Shown: one piece after another, positions 1 through 11,275 of the stretch
Layout of the letters: the number at the start of each line of letters is the position of its first letter
How positions within the stretch are numbered: position 1 is the stretch's first letter
Origin: Magnolia sinica
Lineage: Eukaryota; Streptophyta; Magnoliopsida; Magnoliales; Magnoliaceae
DNA: 64,000 bases
NCBI RefSeq assembly: GCF_029962835.1
Contig: NC_080582.1
Location: forward strand, 19,972,032 to 20,036,031
Reading direction: 5' to 3'
The notes under the pieces: model-generated
What the model saw: only the letters and a program-made list of their open reading frames with translations
The model's database searches: none
What the model was told of the DNA's origin: nothing
Made by a program: the position numbers and the translations under genes

Positions 1-1394
1 CTGGCCGCCGCGAGTTCTAGCACTCCGCACGTGCTATCCTCCTCACTAGTAAAGGTTGGGTGTGTTCTCGACTAGGGTTTTGCACGTGTGGGAATCGTGG
101 ATTAATGATCTAAACCGTTGATCAGATGGACCAAACAGGATGGGGAATTCATCTGAAATTTCTATCTAAAAAGTTGATGTTTCGGCCTACGGTTATAGAC
201 GGTTGGGAAAACAGATGGACCCATGGTCTACTTCCACAGATTTAGGAAATTTCACTGTATAAGATTTAAAGGGTGTCTTTAAGGAAAGTGGGCCCAACCA
301 TATCAACGGTTTAGATCACAAAAAAGGTCCCACGTGTTAATCCAGCGTGTCAGAGAACAATGCGCTTGCTGATAAGAAGGACGCTATTATTCTTCAAACA
401 AGCGAAAGTAAAATGATCGGAGCCGTTCATACGATGGCCACCGTGGTGATTGTTCCCTACTCCAAAATTAAGGCCTGTCTATTAAGCAGGTTGGCCACAC
501 AGTTACGGGGAAATGGACGGTTAGGATTTTGATAGCCAGTTGTCTACCCTCAGAGTACGAGTTGCTCACTAACCGTACAATTCATGCACCTCAATCCAGG
601 CCGTTCAAACCGCCAGGCTGTTTGTTATTGCTAAATTTATTTATTTTTACCTAATATGGAATTTGAAAAGCGACCAGTGGTAAATAATGTTTGTTAATGC
701 CAATCATGAAAAAATATTCCTAATTTTTGTCGAATTTTTTCAGCAAGAAAGTCTAACTTAATGATTAATACATAATGCGCTGTGTTGATTTTATTAAAAT
801 TGTCGCGTGCACGCTATTATAAAAAATTTCTCTCTAAAGAATAAATTGCTAGCTTAGCACATTACTCAACTTTTAATGTGAAACTTCTCTAGCCCTGCCA
901 TAACTTATGTGTTAGATCTACATAAATGAGGCACATCCAAATCATTGTAGAGCATAAGCCCGGAAAGTGAGGTACTTTCAAAGTTTAAGTGGATCACATG
1001 TACAAAATAATGAGAATTGAACAACTATCATTGAAACCTTCTTAAGGCCATTATGGGATTTGTTTGCCATCTAACATTTTTTTAAGGTCATGCAAAACTG
1101 GATGAAGGGAAAAAATAAATATCATCTTGATTAGGGCTTTTTGTAATCACAACAAGTTTTCAATGATAGGCACTTAATTCCCATTTGTTTCCTGTAATGT
1201 AGTTTACTTAAGCTTTATATATACATCACATTTTATCTTATGTCTTAAAGTAGTATAAAAAAATAGATAGAAAATGTCTTTTATACATCATAGTAGGTGA
1301 TGGTTCATATGGCTAAGTTCCAATGATGTAGTAACCATTCTCGCCTGGAATATTGAAAACCACCAACCTACCAAGTGTATCAAGGTTACCAAGA
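1..1394. other. intergenic DNA, no gene recognised
   Basis: I see no credible coding region here. The longest open frame (347-532) is 61 codons with no recognisable domain. Short CACGTG/ACGTG words and AT-rich stretches occur, but nothing decides a promoter. Confidence 0.6.
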
Positions 1395-1825
1395 TCTATA
1401 GGCCCAACATGATATATGTATTTTATCCTACTGTCCACCCAATTTACGAGATATTTTTAGGATATGGGCTAAAAACTAAGGTTGATCCAAGGTTTAAATG
1501 GACCACACCATATAATGTGGGGGGATTGAGTGTGTTGTTGAAAACTTCTTGGGGCATTGAAGTTTTTGAATCAATTGATATTTGTTTTTTACCTTTCATT
1601 TAAGTTTGTGTGACCTCATGAACATGTTAGATGGCAAATAAACATCACGGTGGTCTTTAGGAAGTTTTCAATAGTAGAAATTATAGTCACTAATGTTTTA
1701 TATTTTGTGGTCCACTTGAGTTTTAGATGAATCTTATTTTTTAGGTCATAACCTAAAGTAATGTAGCCAAATGTATGTATAGTGTGGATACAACACATAC
1801 ATCACGGTGGAGCCTACATAACTTG
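1395..1825. repeat. MITE-like GTGGGNCC-family repeat, near full length
   Basis: This is a degenerate copy of the dominant repeat of the window. It opens with 'ggcccaacatgatatatgt', and has the 'ggaccacacca' and 'aaacttcttgg' blocks. It continues through 'gcaaataaacatcacggtgg' and closes with 'acacatacatcacggtgg'. The closing block is roughly the reverse complement of the opening block, so the two halves form a loose long inverted repeat. No protein is encoded. Confidence 0.75.
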
Positions 1826-1879
1826 ATAATGTCAACACACCACTAACACACTATATTGCTATTGAAGTGACATCACCAC

Positions 1880-2195
1880 GTTTTATGGGCCCCACCATAA
1901 TGTATGTATTGTATTCACATGGTCCATCCATTTGGAGAGATCATCTTAGGGCATGAGCCAAAGAATAAGGCAATTCCAAAGCTCAAGTAGACCCCACCAC
2001 AAAAAATAGTGGGGATTGGACGCCAATCATTAAAAACTTCTTTGGACCATACAAGTTTTTCATCAAGCTAATATTTATGTTTTTCCATATTCCATGTCTC
2101 AAATAAACATCACGGTGGGCCTAAGAAGGTTTCAAAGGTGGGAGTCATTGTCCCTACTCTTTTCTATGGTGAGGTCCACATAACGTGGTGACATC
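1880..2195. repeat. MITE-like GTGGGNCC-family repeat, 3' end missing
   Basis: The opening 'ggccccaccataatgtatgt', the 'gggcatgagcc' block, 'aagctcaagt', and the central 'aataaacatcacggtgggcc' follow the family order. The closing inverted end is lost near 2190. Confidence 0.65.
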
Positions 2196-2339
2196 ACTTC
2201 AGTAGCGAGACTCCTATTGTCGGTTCAGTAGCTATTAATCTGCATCCCTAGCTATGCAATTTGCTTCCGGAATTTGTGGCACATAATTGGTGGATGGGCA
2301 ATCTCACTCCGATTGCCTACTCTAGGTGCCAAGAGATTG

Positions 2340-2750
2340 TTGGCTACGACAGTGCTATTATGATGTATGTGTTTTATACACACTGTCCATCTATCTTTCC
2401 ATACCATTTTAAGGTATAAGCCTAAAAATAAAATACATCCAAGTTTCAACTGGACAACACCAGAGCAGAACAAAAGAGTGGTAATTAAATGCCCACTATT
2501 CAAAACTTCCTATGGCCCACTGTAATATTTATTTACCACACTATATCAGCTTCATCCAAAACTTTTGTGGTCCTCGAGAAGCTTTTAATGGTGGGCATCC
2601 AATCACAATTATTTCCTGCAGTGTGGTCCATGTAAGACTTGGATCTCCCTCATTTTAGAAATCATTCCTTGAAATGATTCAGAAAAATGGATATATAACA
2701 TGAATAAAACGCATACATAATGGTAGAACCACAAAACACCATCTAATAGC
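2340..2750. repeat. MITE-like GTGGGNCC-family repeat
   Basis: It starts 'attatgatgtatgtgtttta' and ends 'cgcatacataatggtaga', with 'aaaacttcctatggcccac' and 'gtgtggtccatgtaagactt' between. This is the usual block order of the family with an inverted end. Confidence 0.65.
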
Positions 2751-2756
2751 TATGGG

Positions 2757-2802
2757 CTTCTTCTTCTTCTTCTTCTTCTTTTTTTTTAAAAAAAATTAAT
2801 TT
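2757..2802. repeat. (TTC)n microsatellite followed by T/A tract
   Basis: About eight TTC units run directly into poly-T, poly-A and AT-rich sequence. Confidence 0.9.
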
Positions 2803-2865
2803 TTTAACACACCCACTCAAGCAATCTACATTCTTCAATCCATTAAGGTGGGTGAGACCCCTAAT

Positions 2866-3185
2866 TATTGGGTGCGCCATGATGTATGTGACCACATCCA
2901 CGTCATCCATCCATACTAAAAGTTTATTTTATGGCATGACTTGGAAAATGAAGTAGATTTAAATCTTAAATGAACCATAGTACAAAAAACAATAGTAATT
3001 AACCATTAAAAATTTCTTGTAAACCACCACAAATTTGGATAATGGATAAGATGACATTGGTGTGGTCTCCTCACTTAGGTCTTTATGACTTTATCAATGA
3101 GTTGGATGGCAAATAAGCATTAGGGTGGAATCCATGAAGTTTTTAACAATATTGGTAGGAATTCAATTACGGTTTGTTTGTAACG
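2866..3185. repeat. MITE-like GTGGGNCC-family repeat, degenerate
   Basis: The block 'gcgccatgatgtatgtg' is followed by recognisable but decayed family blocks: 'aaatgaagtagatttaaa', 'ttggatggcaaataagcatt' and 'gggtggaatccatgaag'. The right end is unclear. 3186-3450 is AT-rich and shows nothing else. Confidence 0.5.
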
Positions 3186-3454
3186 TAGCCGTGCAAATGT
3201 GATAAATTAATAAATTTAAAATAGTTTGTTAATAAATAAATTATTTTAATTTCAATACTTAATTTTCAGATTTGATAAACAGGTTTTCAAACTTTCTGTT
3301 CAGATTTCATCTTACTGAGCATTATTTCCAACCTTCTATTCATCTCACTCTTCCGTACTTGCACGTGTGCTGCATACTGATGGTACTGCTCTACACGTGT
3401 GTGAAAGCATACAACATTCCCTCTCCATTTTTCACCACCACTTGATCACCTTAA

Positions 3455-3834
3455 GGGGCCGTTTGGCTGGTCGGATTGGAAGGGATTGGAAGTTAAATCC
3501 CGGGATTGGCCGGGATTGGCCGGGCATGCCAAACAGAGTCGGTGATCTGATCCAATCCCATGGATCTTAAGACAATCCATGGACAACACCATCATTACCT
3601 TTAAATCCCATCCAATCCACTTTAATCCGTTCAAATTTGCCTGGGACGTGTTTGGTTCCAGAGAATGGAAGGAATGGGAAGGTTTAATCTCGGGATTGGC
3701 CGGGCGTGCCAAACAGACTGTATATAGCAACCCCATGGATCTCAAGACAATCCCCTGACAACACCATCATTGCCTATCATGCCATCCACCTAGTACTATT
3801 CAATCCCTTCCTATCCACCCGGCCAAACGGGCCC
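3455..3834. mobile_element. PIF/Harbinger (Tourist-like) MITE, 380 bp
   Basis: The left end is 'ggggccgtttggctggtcgg'. The right end is the inverted copy 'ggccaaacgggccc'. The element is flanked by TAA on both sides (3452-3454 and 3835-3837), the three-base target duplication of this superfamily. Inside are two similar 'cgggattggccgggc..gcc' blocks. It has no coding capacity. A second member in opposite orientation lies at 61221-61633. Confidence 0.85.
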
Positions 3835-3837
3835 TAA

Positions 3838-6544
3838 AGCATACAGCATATGATTATGGGTGGACCCTGGGGTCCACCCAAGGATGTCTGTATCCACCAT
3901 CGCATCATCGATCGTGACATTAATGTCGCGACGCATGTGTGTCTCGTAAGCTGCATTTTTATACAACCGTTAGATGGTTCGGTACAGAAGGTCTCAAGTC
4001 TAACCCGTTGAACCATAAGTTAGGGATCATCCAGCAATAACTTCCAACATTTCATATTCTTATTAAATCCAACCCGTCCAAAATGTTGGTCCCACCGCTA
4101 GATTAGGCCATAGAAAAATCATCCACACCCATTTATTGAATGGGCCACATTTCTATTTTTCTACTTATCAGTTGTAAGAAATTCTTTTCTATGGTGTGGC
4201 CCACCTAATGAGAAAATAGTCTTATTATTTTCATTGGAAAGGTTGGATTTCTCATTCACTTAAGAAGTTGGAAGCTATCTTTCGATAGACCTCAGCTTTC
4301 TGTCCAACGGGATGTACTTGAGACGACCTAGTGTTTATACAGATTCTACAATGATTAGGGTTTAATTGAAAAGGAAATGGTCACGTACACCCATAGCATG
4401 CTCAGCTTACCATGCTACACCACTTTTCCAGCCACGCGAAAGGTGAGCCGTCAGATCTACTCATCAGGTGGGCCACACCTGTACATTGTGATAGATCACT
4501 CCTCAAGAGAAATCATCAAGTGAACTGTTATTCGAGTGAGAGTGATCCGGACTGTCCAAGCAATCACTGATGAAGTGGATGGTCAGGATTATTTATCTAA
4601 GAATAGGTGCAATCATGAGTTTGATATATTTATTTGTGAGGCCTATCATGGATGGCTTATGGTTGTAAAAAATAATTTTTAACAGGTCATCTTACCCATC
4701 AAATCCCTGGCTTGGAAAATGGATGGCTATAAGACGAAGGCAGTGTAACGGATTGATTAATCATCTGATTAGTGTGATATTAAACTAGTAACACATGAAA
4801 TGTTTACTCCACCTAATGGACAGACCAGATCAGTCATTTGATCTTTCCGAATGTCCCAATGCAACTACGAGCACTATGACTTATGGTGCATCTGAGAGCA
4901 TTGGATCGCTGAAATAGTCCCCTTATTACTTGGATCGAATGATCCTAGCCATCTAATATTTGTGATAGAGGGCCCAGCTCAACCAATGTGGGCCCCACAA
5001 ATATCTGATGGTCCATCAAGCATCAAAGATGAGGCCCCATCTTTTCGAACCGGATCATTCCTCATGTTCATTTACGACCGTATATTATATTAATCGTATT
5101 TTTTTGTCCTTTTCCGATCTTTGAAAAGAAATTACATGCGAAGCTGTAAAATATACACCCATTCATGGATAGCGACCCCCTTTTTCTTTTGTTTTTAGAA
5201 ATGATCACATACAACTCCCTCATCAGTACTTTCACATACAGCCCTCCCTTTCCCGTAACGTGTGACACGAATAGAAAATCTGGTCCGTGAAAAAGATGGA
5301 CAAGGACATGAAGATCACTGAGAAAGAAAATCAGGTTAACCCACTTGTTGGGTGGGCCATTTCAGTACATTGAATCATGGATTCCCATTGATTTTTCCTG
5401 CTAATTAGTGAATCGGTCTGATTTTTAAATGAAGTGATCTTCATTTCTTGGCCCACCCTTTTCATGGAACGGATCTACAGAATATGCCACATGTGGGAGG
5501 AAGACAAAGGATTGTATGTGGAAAAGTTCATATGCAGGAGCTGAATGTGACTATTCCTTCTTTGATTCTCTCACTCCGCCCACCTTCTCATTGTCGGCGA
5601 GTTTTGACTAAAACGGACAGTATTTGCTGTCTTACATAGAACCACCCCATGATACTTGAACATAGCCAATGCACACGTGGCATCCTCGTACTTCAATCCG
5701 AACCGTCCAAATCACGAGGCCCACTGTACATAGATAACCCTTTGAATATCACACTAAATGGATCATCCCATACTCTCAGCCGTCTGATTTATGGTCATCC
5801 AATGGACGGTTGATGTAGTGAATCCAATGAGTCCAAATTCAACAAGAAAGGTCCATTAGCTGGAGACTAGGACTGTCCAATCCACCTATTTTCGGTGATA
5901 CAATCCATCAGTAGTGGGGCCCACCTTACATATGAAACTGAATTGGACACGCTTACACCTGTATTTCTTATTATTTAAAGATGATATACATGTTGAGGTG
6001 TCACCCACTCTATAATGATTTTCACTATCATAATGGGAAAAGGACCTTCTGCAACAAGTGGGACATGAGCTTGCAATACAGCTGGTTGTTTTGGCCACGT
6101 GTGACCGTCCAAACACACATCAGATCCGACCGTTGAATCATGGTGGGGTCCTCCAGAATGTCGGTAGAAAATAAAAGAAGCTTTTTCTATCGCTCTTATT
6201 CACCTGCGTGTAAAGGCTATTACATTCAAGGAATTTATCCATGTACTTATAATAGCATGCAAAAGAGCGGACGGTTGAGATCAACCACAGAAAATAGGTT
6301 AGATCATCAACTTGAAGCATCTGGTCAGTGAGACCTGACTTGGATTGCTTATGGTTCCAAAGTATTTTGGTGAGGTGATGCTTACCGTTGGATCTGTGGT
6401 TTGTAAAATGGACGGTTGTAAAAAGGGTGACTAACAATCAGCCCACAAGCCTAAACTAAAGAGACAGAAACTGATGGACCAAGTGGATGTATGGTGGGAT
6501 CCACAAGATGAATTGATTGCCTGATGGAGAATTGGAATGGCACG
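3838..6544. other. intergenic DNA, no gene recognised
   Basis: No open frame here has a recognisable domain. The stretch contains several 'gtgggcc(a/c)' words and degenerate repeat fragments, for example 4440-4500 and 5340-5400. No full element or promoter can be defended. Confidence 0.5.
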
Positions 6545-6800
6545 TACTACAAATTTGAGTTGGGCCGGGCTAAAATGACTTGAGCCCAAGTCCAACCTGA
6601 AAATTATTCAGACGGTCCATGCCCGGGCCCAAGCTAGTAGATGAGTCTCTAGCAGCATTCTTAAACAAACCTCTTGTTGATCTTGATAAAATCAACGGTC
6701 ACAAATGAATAACAGCTCGTTCATCAACTCAGAACTGAAAACATGGCCCATTTAAATAGACCATCGGGCTGAGGTTGACCTTGGCCTGATCTGATTGGCC
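6545..6800. repeat. degenerate 'gggccgggc' repeat fragment, possibly hAT-derived
   Basis: The words 'gttgggccgggctaa', 'gcccgggcccaagc' and 'catcgggctgaggttgacc' resemble the body of the CTAGGG-ended elements seen elsewhere in the window. No ends are preserved. Confidence 0.3.
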
Positions 6801-6879
6801 CATCTAAATGGAGCTTTACCAAGCTCACATGCGTGGACAAGCAAGCTAATTGGATATTGTCTGGTGAGTCACTCAGTAC

Positions 6880-7180
6880 CGTTGGATATTGTCTTATCCA
6901 TGCCGTCCATCCATTTTTCTAGATTGTTTTAGAGCTTGCGCCTAGAATTGAAGCATATCCAAAGTTCAAGTGATCCACACCACAAGAAACAGTGGGAATT
7001 GAACGCCTACCGTTGAAAACTTATTGGTTGGGGGGAATCCATTCATTCTAATGATGCACATGAACAGATTGGATGGCATATAAACACCCCAGTGGGCCCC
7101 ACACGTAATTTGGACGGTTTTAATCAACTGTTCACCATGGTGTAGCCCACCTGTCCTGAAATTTGGATCCTACGGTCAGA
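6880..7180. repeat. MITE-like GTGGGNCC-family repeat, internally shortened
   Basis: The blocks 'ttatccatgccgtccatcc', 'tccaaagttcaagtgatcc', 'aaacagtggg' and 'ataaacaccccagtgggcc' occur in family order. The inverted right end is missing. Confidence 0.6.
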
Positions 7181-8545
7181 CAAGGTGGCCCAACTAATGA
7201 ACGGGTTAGATCTCCTCCACATGAAGCCCATTCACGTCAGCAAATAGTCACAGAGAACCCCTCAATCACGCAGGCGTTTTTCAATTTTCAAACTTTGACT
7301 GGTTCCAAATGACCAACTTACCCTAATCCCTAATTATAAGATTCGAAGATCGTGTCCGTTGATTTAACGGCCGTAACTAAAACACGACAAATCCTCGATC
7401 GCAACAAGATCTCAAGTGGAAAGAAATGAGGGTGCAAATAACGAAGATCTAACGGTTTTGTGACTTGGCCCACCGTTCTGATCAAGGCTTCCTAGTGGAG
7501 GCATGGAAGTGGTGAATCGCGCCATATGTTACTTCATGGAACACGTGTACAAGATCCAAGCCAATCATTTTATTGGTTCTGCTTTGAAAATTCAGATTTT
7601 CTTAAACCAGGACAATCGTCTGATTGATTGCGGCACATACCTATGAGAGAAATGGACGGTTAGAAAAATCATGACCTATAGTCAGTGTAAATGTTGCCAA
7701 TCTGATGAGAGAAACAGCTTAAATTCTAAGAGAGGGTATGTTAACTCAGTGGCCCACCTGTTACATATCCAGATCTCTCTCACGTATTACATGTTGGCAC
7801 GTGTGACGCGACTTACTTCTTCCGTTTATCCTCGCGCGAATCTCTTTAATGACTATTTAAAACAACTCGGTGAATGTGACGCCGTAAGAAATGGGTAGCG
7901 TCGGCTTTCCTCGCGCCGTTCAGTGCGAATCGTAGTCCCCTAGGCGTAGACTAGAGTGGGGCGGTGTAGCCTATAAAGAACGCGAGATGTTATTTTAGTG
8001 CCACGTGTACGTAATCCAAACCGTCAAAATAGGAGCCCAGCATGGACTTGTCAATGACCATAACCTAGAAATCATTTAAAAACTAGACGGTTAAAATGGA
8101 AAAAGTACGTATGACCAAAAGCTACGGATAGTACACAAGCACTTCTACAGAAGACACACGTGTCAGCCTGATACTGAAATCCCATCCATGTATGTATCAG
8201 GTGGGCCCCTCGTGTCGAGATGTTGTGAATGAAAATTCCTGCCGGTCAGCTATTAGGTAGGATAGACATTAAAGAAAAGGATGGACGGTCCAGAAAAAAA
8301 TTGCATTTCTTCGTGTATGGCCACCGATAGTTGATCGAAATAATTTTATCACACTATCTACACGGTGGGTCCCACATGATACACGTTTCAGATTTTCTGG
8401 TATCAGATTCGTACATGTGGTGCGTGTGGAGGTAGAAAATTGCTGGAAGCGGGAGAAAATTATCACTGTAGACGCCACTTTTATCCAGCTTCTTTTCTCA
8501 ACTACTCAAAACTTACCTTCCCAGTCGGACATTAAGCCGTCTAAA
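7181..8545. other. intergenic DNA, no gene recognised
   Basis: There is no supported gene. The 7790-7990 part is locally CpG-rich ('cacgtgtgacgcgac', 'cctcgcgccgtt') and has a TATA-like 'cctataaagaac' near 7970. It looks like unmethylated promoter DNA, but I find no gene to attach it to. Confidence 0.45.
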
Positions 8546-8845
8546 CAGAGTTCCTGTGGGACCCACCATGATATATCTGTTTATCCACGACTTCCATCCA
8601 TTTTATCAGATTATTTTATCTTATGAAACTAAAAATTAAGTAGATCCAAAGCTCAAGTGGACCACACCAGAGATGACTCTTACATTTAATGCTTTGTGAT
8701 TTAATGTAACCCAAGCTCACTATTTGGTGTGGTTGACCTGAGCTTTGAAACTGCTTCAATTTTTGTACTATATCTTAAAATAATCTGATAAAATAGATGG
8801 AAGGAGCAGATAAACAGATACATCATGGTGGGACCCACAGGAGCT
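8546..8845. repeat. MITE, about 300 bp, good inverted ends
   Basis: It begins 'cctgtgggacccaccatgat' and ends with the close inverse 'atcatggtgggacccacagg'. The inner blocks 'ccatccattttatcagatt' and 'aatctgataaaatagatgg' are also inverse. This is one of the cleanest short members of the family. I could not find a matching target duplication. Confidence 0.8.
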
Positions 8846-9261
8846 ATGGTCGTACGGATAACTGTCCGACCTCAGAAACTCGATTAGACGATCAGAAATT
8901 AACAAATATGTGTTGGGTTTGCCCACTAGCAGTAGGTCCCTGCATTTGAACGGTTTAGATTTATGTAATGTCACTTGAACAATTGATACTGCAAGCGTAT
9001 GTGCTCCCACCAGAGTATCACTGTTTCCTTCCCATAATTCTCTCGTCTGGAACATCGCGACGAGTACCTCCAGTACTCCGCTTGTACAGGTGGGACCCAT
9101 TTTTAATTGATCCAGGCCGTACTTATGATGGGACCCCTACGTGGATGGACCATGTCCAGAAAGGTTCCTGTTCCAGCCGTTCGATGTTTGAAAATTTTCT
9201 CAGCTTAATGTGAACTGTTGAGAGCGTCCAGCCAACAGGAACTGCCTGTGGGCAGAAGCTA

Positions 9262-9545
9262 CGTGGGACCCACCACGATGTCCGTGAGATATCCACTCCA
9301 TATCCGCTCCATCCATCAGTTTGGAAATCTTAAAATAGGAAAGTAACCCAAAGTTAGGCAGATCAAAACTCAGGCCACTGATATAAACAATGAGGATGGA
9401 AATAGCCACCGTTGGATCCTTCCTTAATCACACCGTGATGTTTATATGCCATCCAAACCGTTCATAGGGTTATTACTATTGCGATAAAAGGAAAAAAAAA
9501 ATAAATATTAGTCTGATCAGAAACTTTGTGGGCCTAACAAAGTTT
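9262..9545. repeat. MITE-like GTGGGNCC-family fragment
   Basis: 'gtgggacccaccacgatgtc' opens the copy. A 'gatgtttatatgccatcc' block and 'aaactttgtgggcctaac' follow. The flanks 8846-9261 and 9546-9949 show no gene. Confidence 0.5.
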
Positions 9546-9949
9546 TCCTCTAAAGAAGAGGACAAGGAAAAAAGCATTTTCAAATTTCAAGGTCTTTCTG
9601 ACTCCTTCAGATCCTAAACAATCCCTTCGGTCTCCTCCCCATGATTGGTCAGATGAAGGGTATGGACGGCCTGGATTCCGTATAAACAACATGGAGAGAG
9701 TCCACGTAAATCGAGGGTGTGACTGTCCACTCTCAACATGTTCCATGTGCTGTGTCCCACTTGACTTTTCCACGTGGATGATTTTTGGTACATACGATTA
9801 AATTAAGTCAAAGAATCTGATGTACGGTTTGGATGTCGTTAATTTATGGTACACTCCAGTCGCACTGTATAAATGGTTTTGATAAGAAGATGTGACCCCA
9901 CATTTAAAAGGAAAAAGATACTACCATTCAATGGCGTGTTGTACATTCA

Positions 9950-10325
9950 CACCATTCATTCAGTGGGTCCCCTCTAGCTCATGGGATGTCCCAAAAATCA
10001 GCCCTATCCAAAACTCAGGTGGGCCACATAATTTGAAACCATGTAAACTTAGTGAGCCCACCTGTGTTTTCAAATGGCCTGAAATTTGGTGTGACCATTC
10101 ATCCCTGTGGGACACACACAACTGATGGGTTGGATGTATGAACCACATCTCAGTCGGCCTATAAACAATTAGGAACGTTTCAATGGGTGGATATCCACTC
10201 TCAACAGTTGCCTATAGTGTGGCCCATCTAAGTAATGGATTGGCTTGATTTTTACATCCATAGTCCTTCATGAAATGATGCATCGAACTGATGGTGTGGA
10301 TGTCTGACACCCATTACCATGTGGC
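9950..10325. repeat. repeat related to one arm of the 51.9-kb foldback element
   Basis: Shared blocks are 'ctcatgggatgtccc', 'gaaccacatctcagt', 'aatggattggcttgattttt' and 'gatgcatcgaactgatgg'. Their order is the same as in the right arm of the element at 51851-52534. Confidence 0.55.
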
Positions 10326-11275
10326 CCATAGTGCTCGACCTCATGGGAATCTCTCATGAGGTCTGACCTCATAGAACCTTTTCCATTTAAAAATGCCTTA
10401 AAACAACCAAACCATTCATGTGACCCGACCCGCTTGGGCTGGACCATTCATCAATGGCCCTGCCCCAGTATTGCACCGGTCTAGATTACGGCCCTCGGGC
10501 CAAGTTTAGGGGCCGAAGCCCTTGCTGCAAGGACTGGGCCACCCTGTCCATTACCATCCTTTTTGGGGACCACGCCCTGGCCTTATAAGCCAGGACATGC
10601 TGCCCAGCTCACTAGTGACAGGATCATCCTAACCGTTCATCAATTGGGCCTCCCGATCTGGGCTTGTATCTATTGTCAATAACAGCCCCAGGCTATTGAG
10701 GTTGGGCTGAACCTGAACCCCTCTCAACTGCAACTTTACATGAGCCTAATCGAGTTGAGCTTGGCCTGACTCGCTCAGACAGCAGGCTACCCCAGCTCGA
10801 GTCAGTCCATAGTAGTCACGGATTTTGTTTGGGTCTCATTTGAAAAACCATACACTCTACGCAGCCTGAAATTTTCGGTTCAAAATCCAGATGGCCCAGG
10901 CCCCACCTATCCTTGGGCCCACCCCAAACCCCTGCAATTTCCAACCGTCTACCTTTCACTGTCCTATAACATCTAGTTCCCAGACTTTCAACGTTTACAT
11001 GCATCAAAACCGTCCATCACCATTGCTCTTTTTCTAAAGCCATCCAACGGCCAAGTAGCCCTTTCAATTACACGTGCACCTAAAACATTACATTGTCCAC
11101 ACAAAATCACTTCAAAATAAGGAATTTAAGGCTACAGATTATCACACTCACTCAACTAGCATACACACCACACTCTTTAAAGAGGCTTGGCGGGAATTCA
11201 GAAAGCATTTCAAAATGTAAATTTCCAAAGTCCCATTATGAAATGCGCGCTGAGATTCCCACCGACACCGAAACG
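10326..11275. other. 3' flank of the kelch gene
   Basis: No coding region is supported. Decayed 'gggcc/ggctgg' repeat sequence at 10430-10810 looks like an old CTAGGG-ended hAT-like insertion. The 11000-11275 part should hold the 3' UTR of the minus-strand gene, but I do not see a decisive poly(A) signal. Confidence 0.45.
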
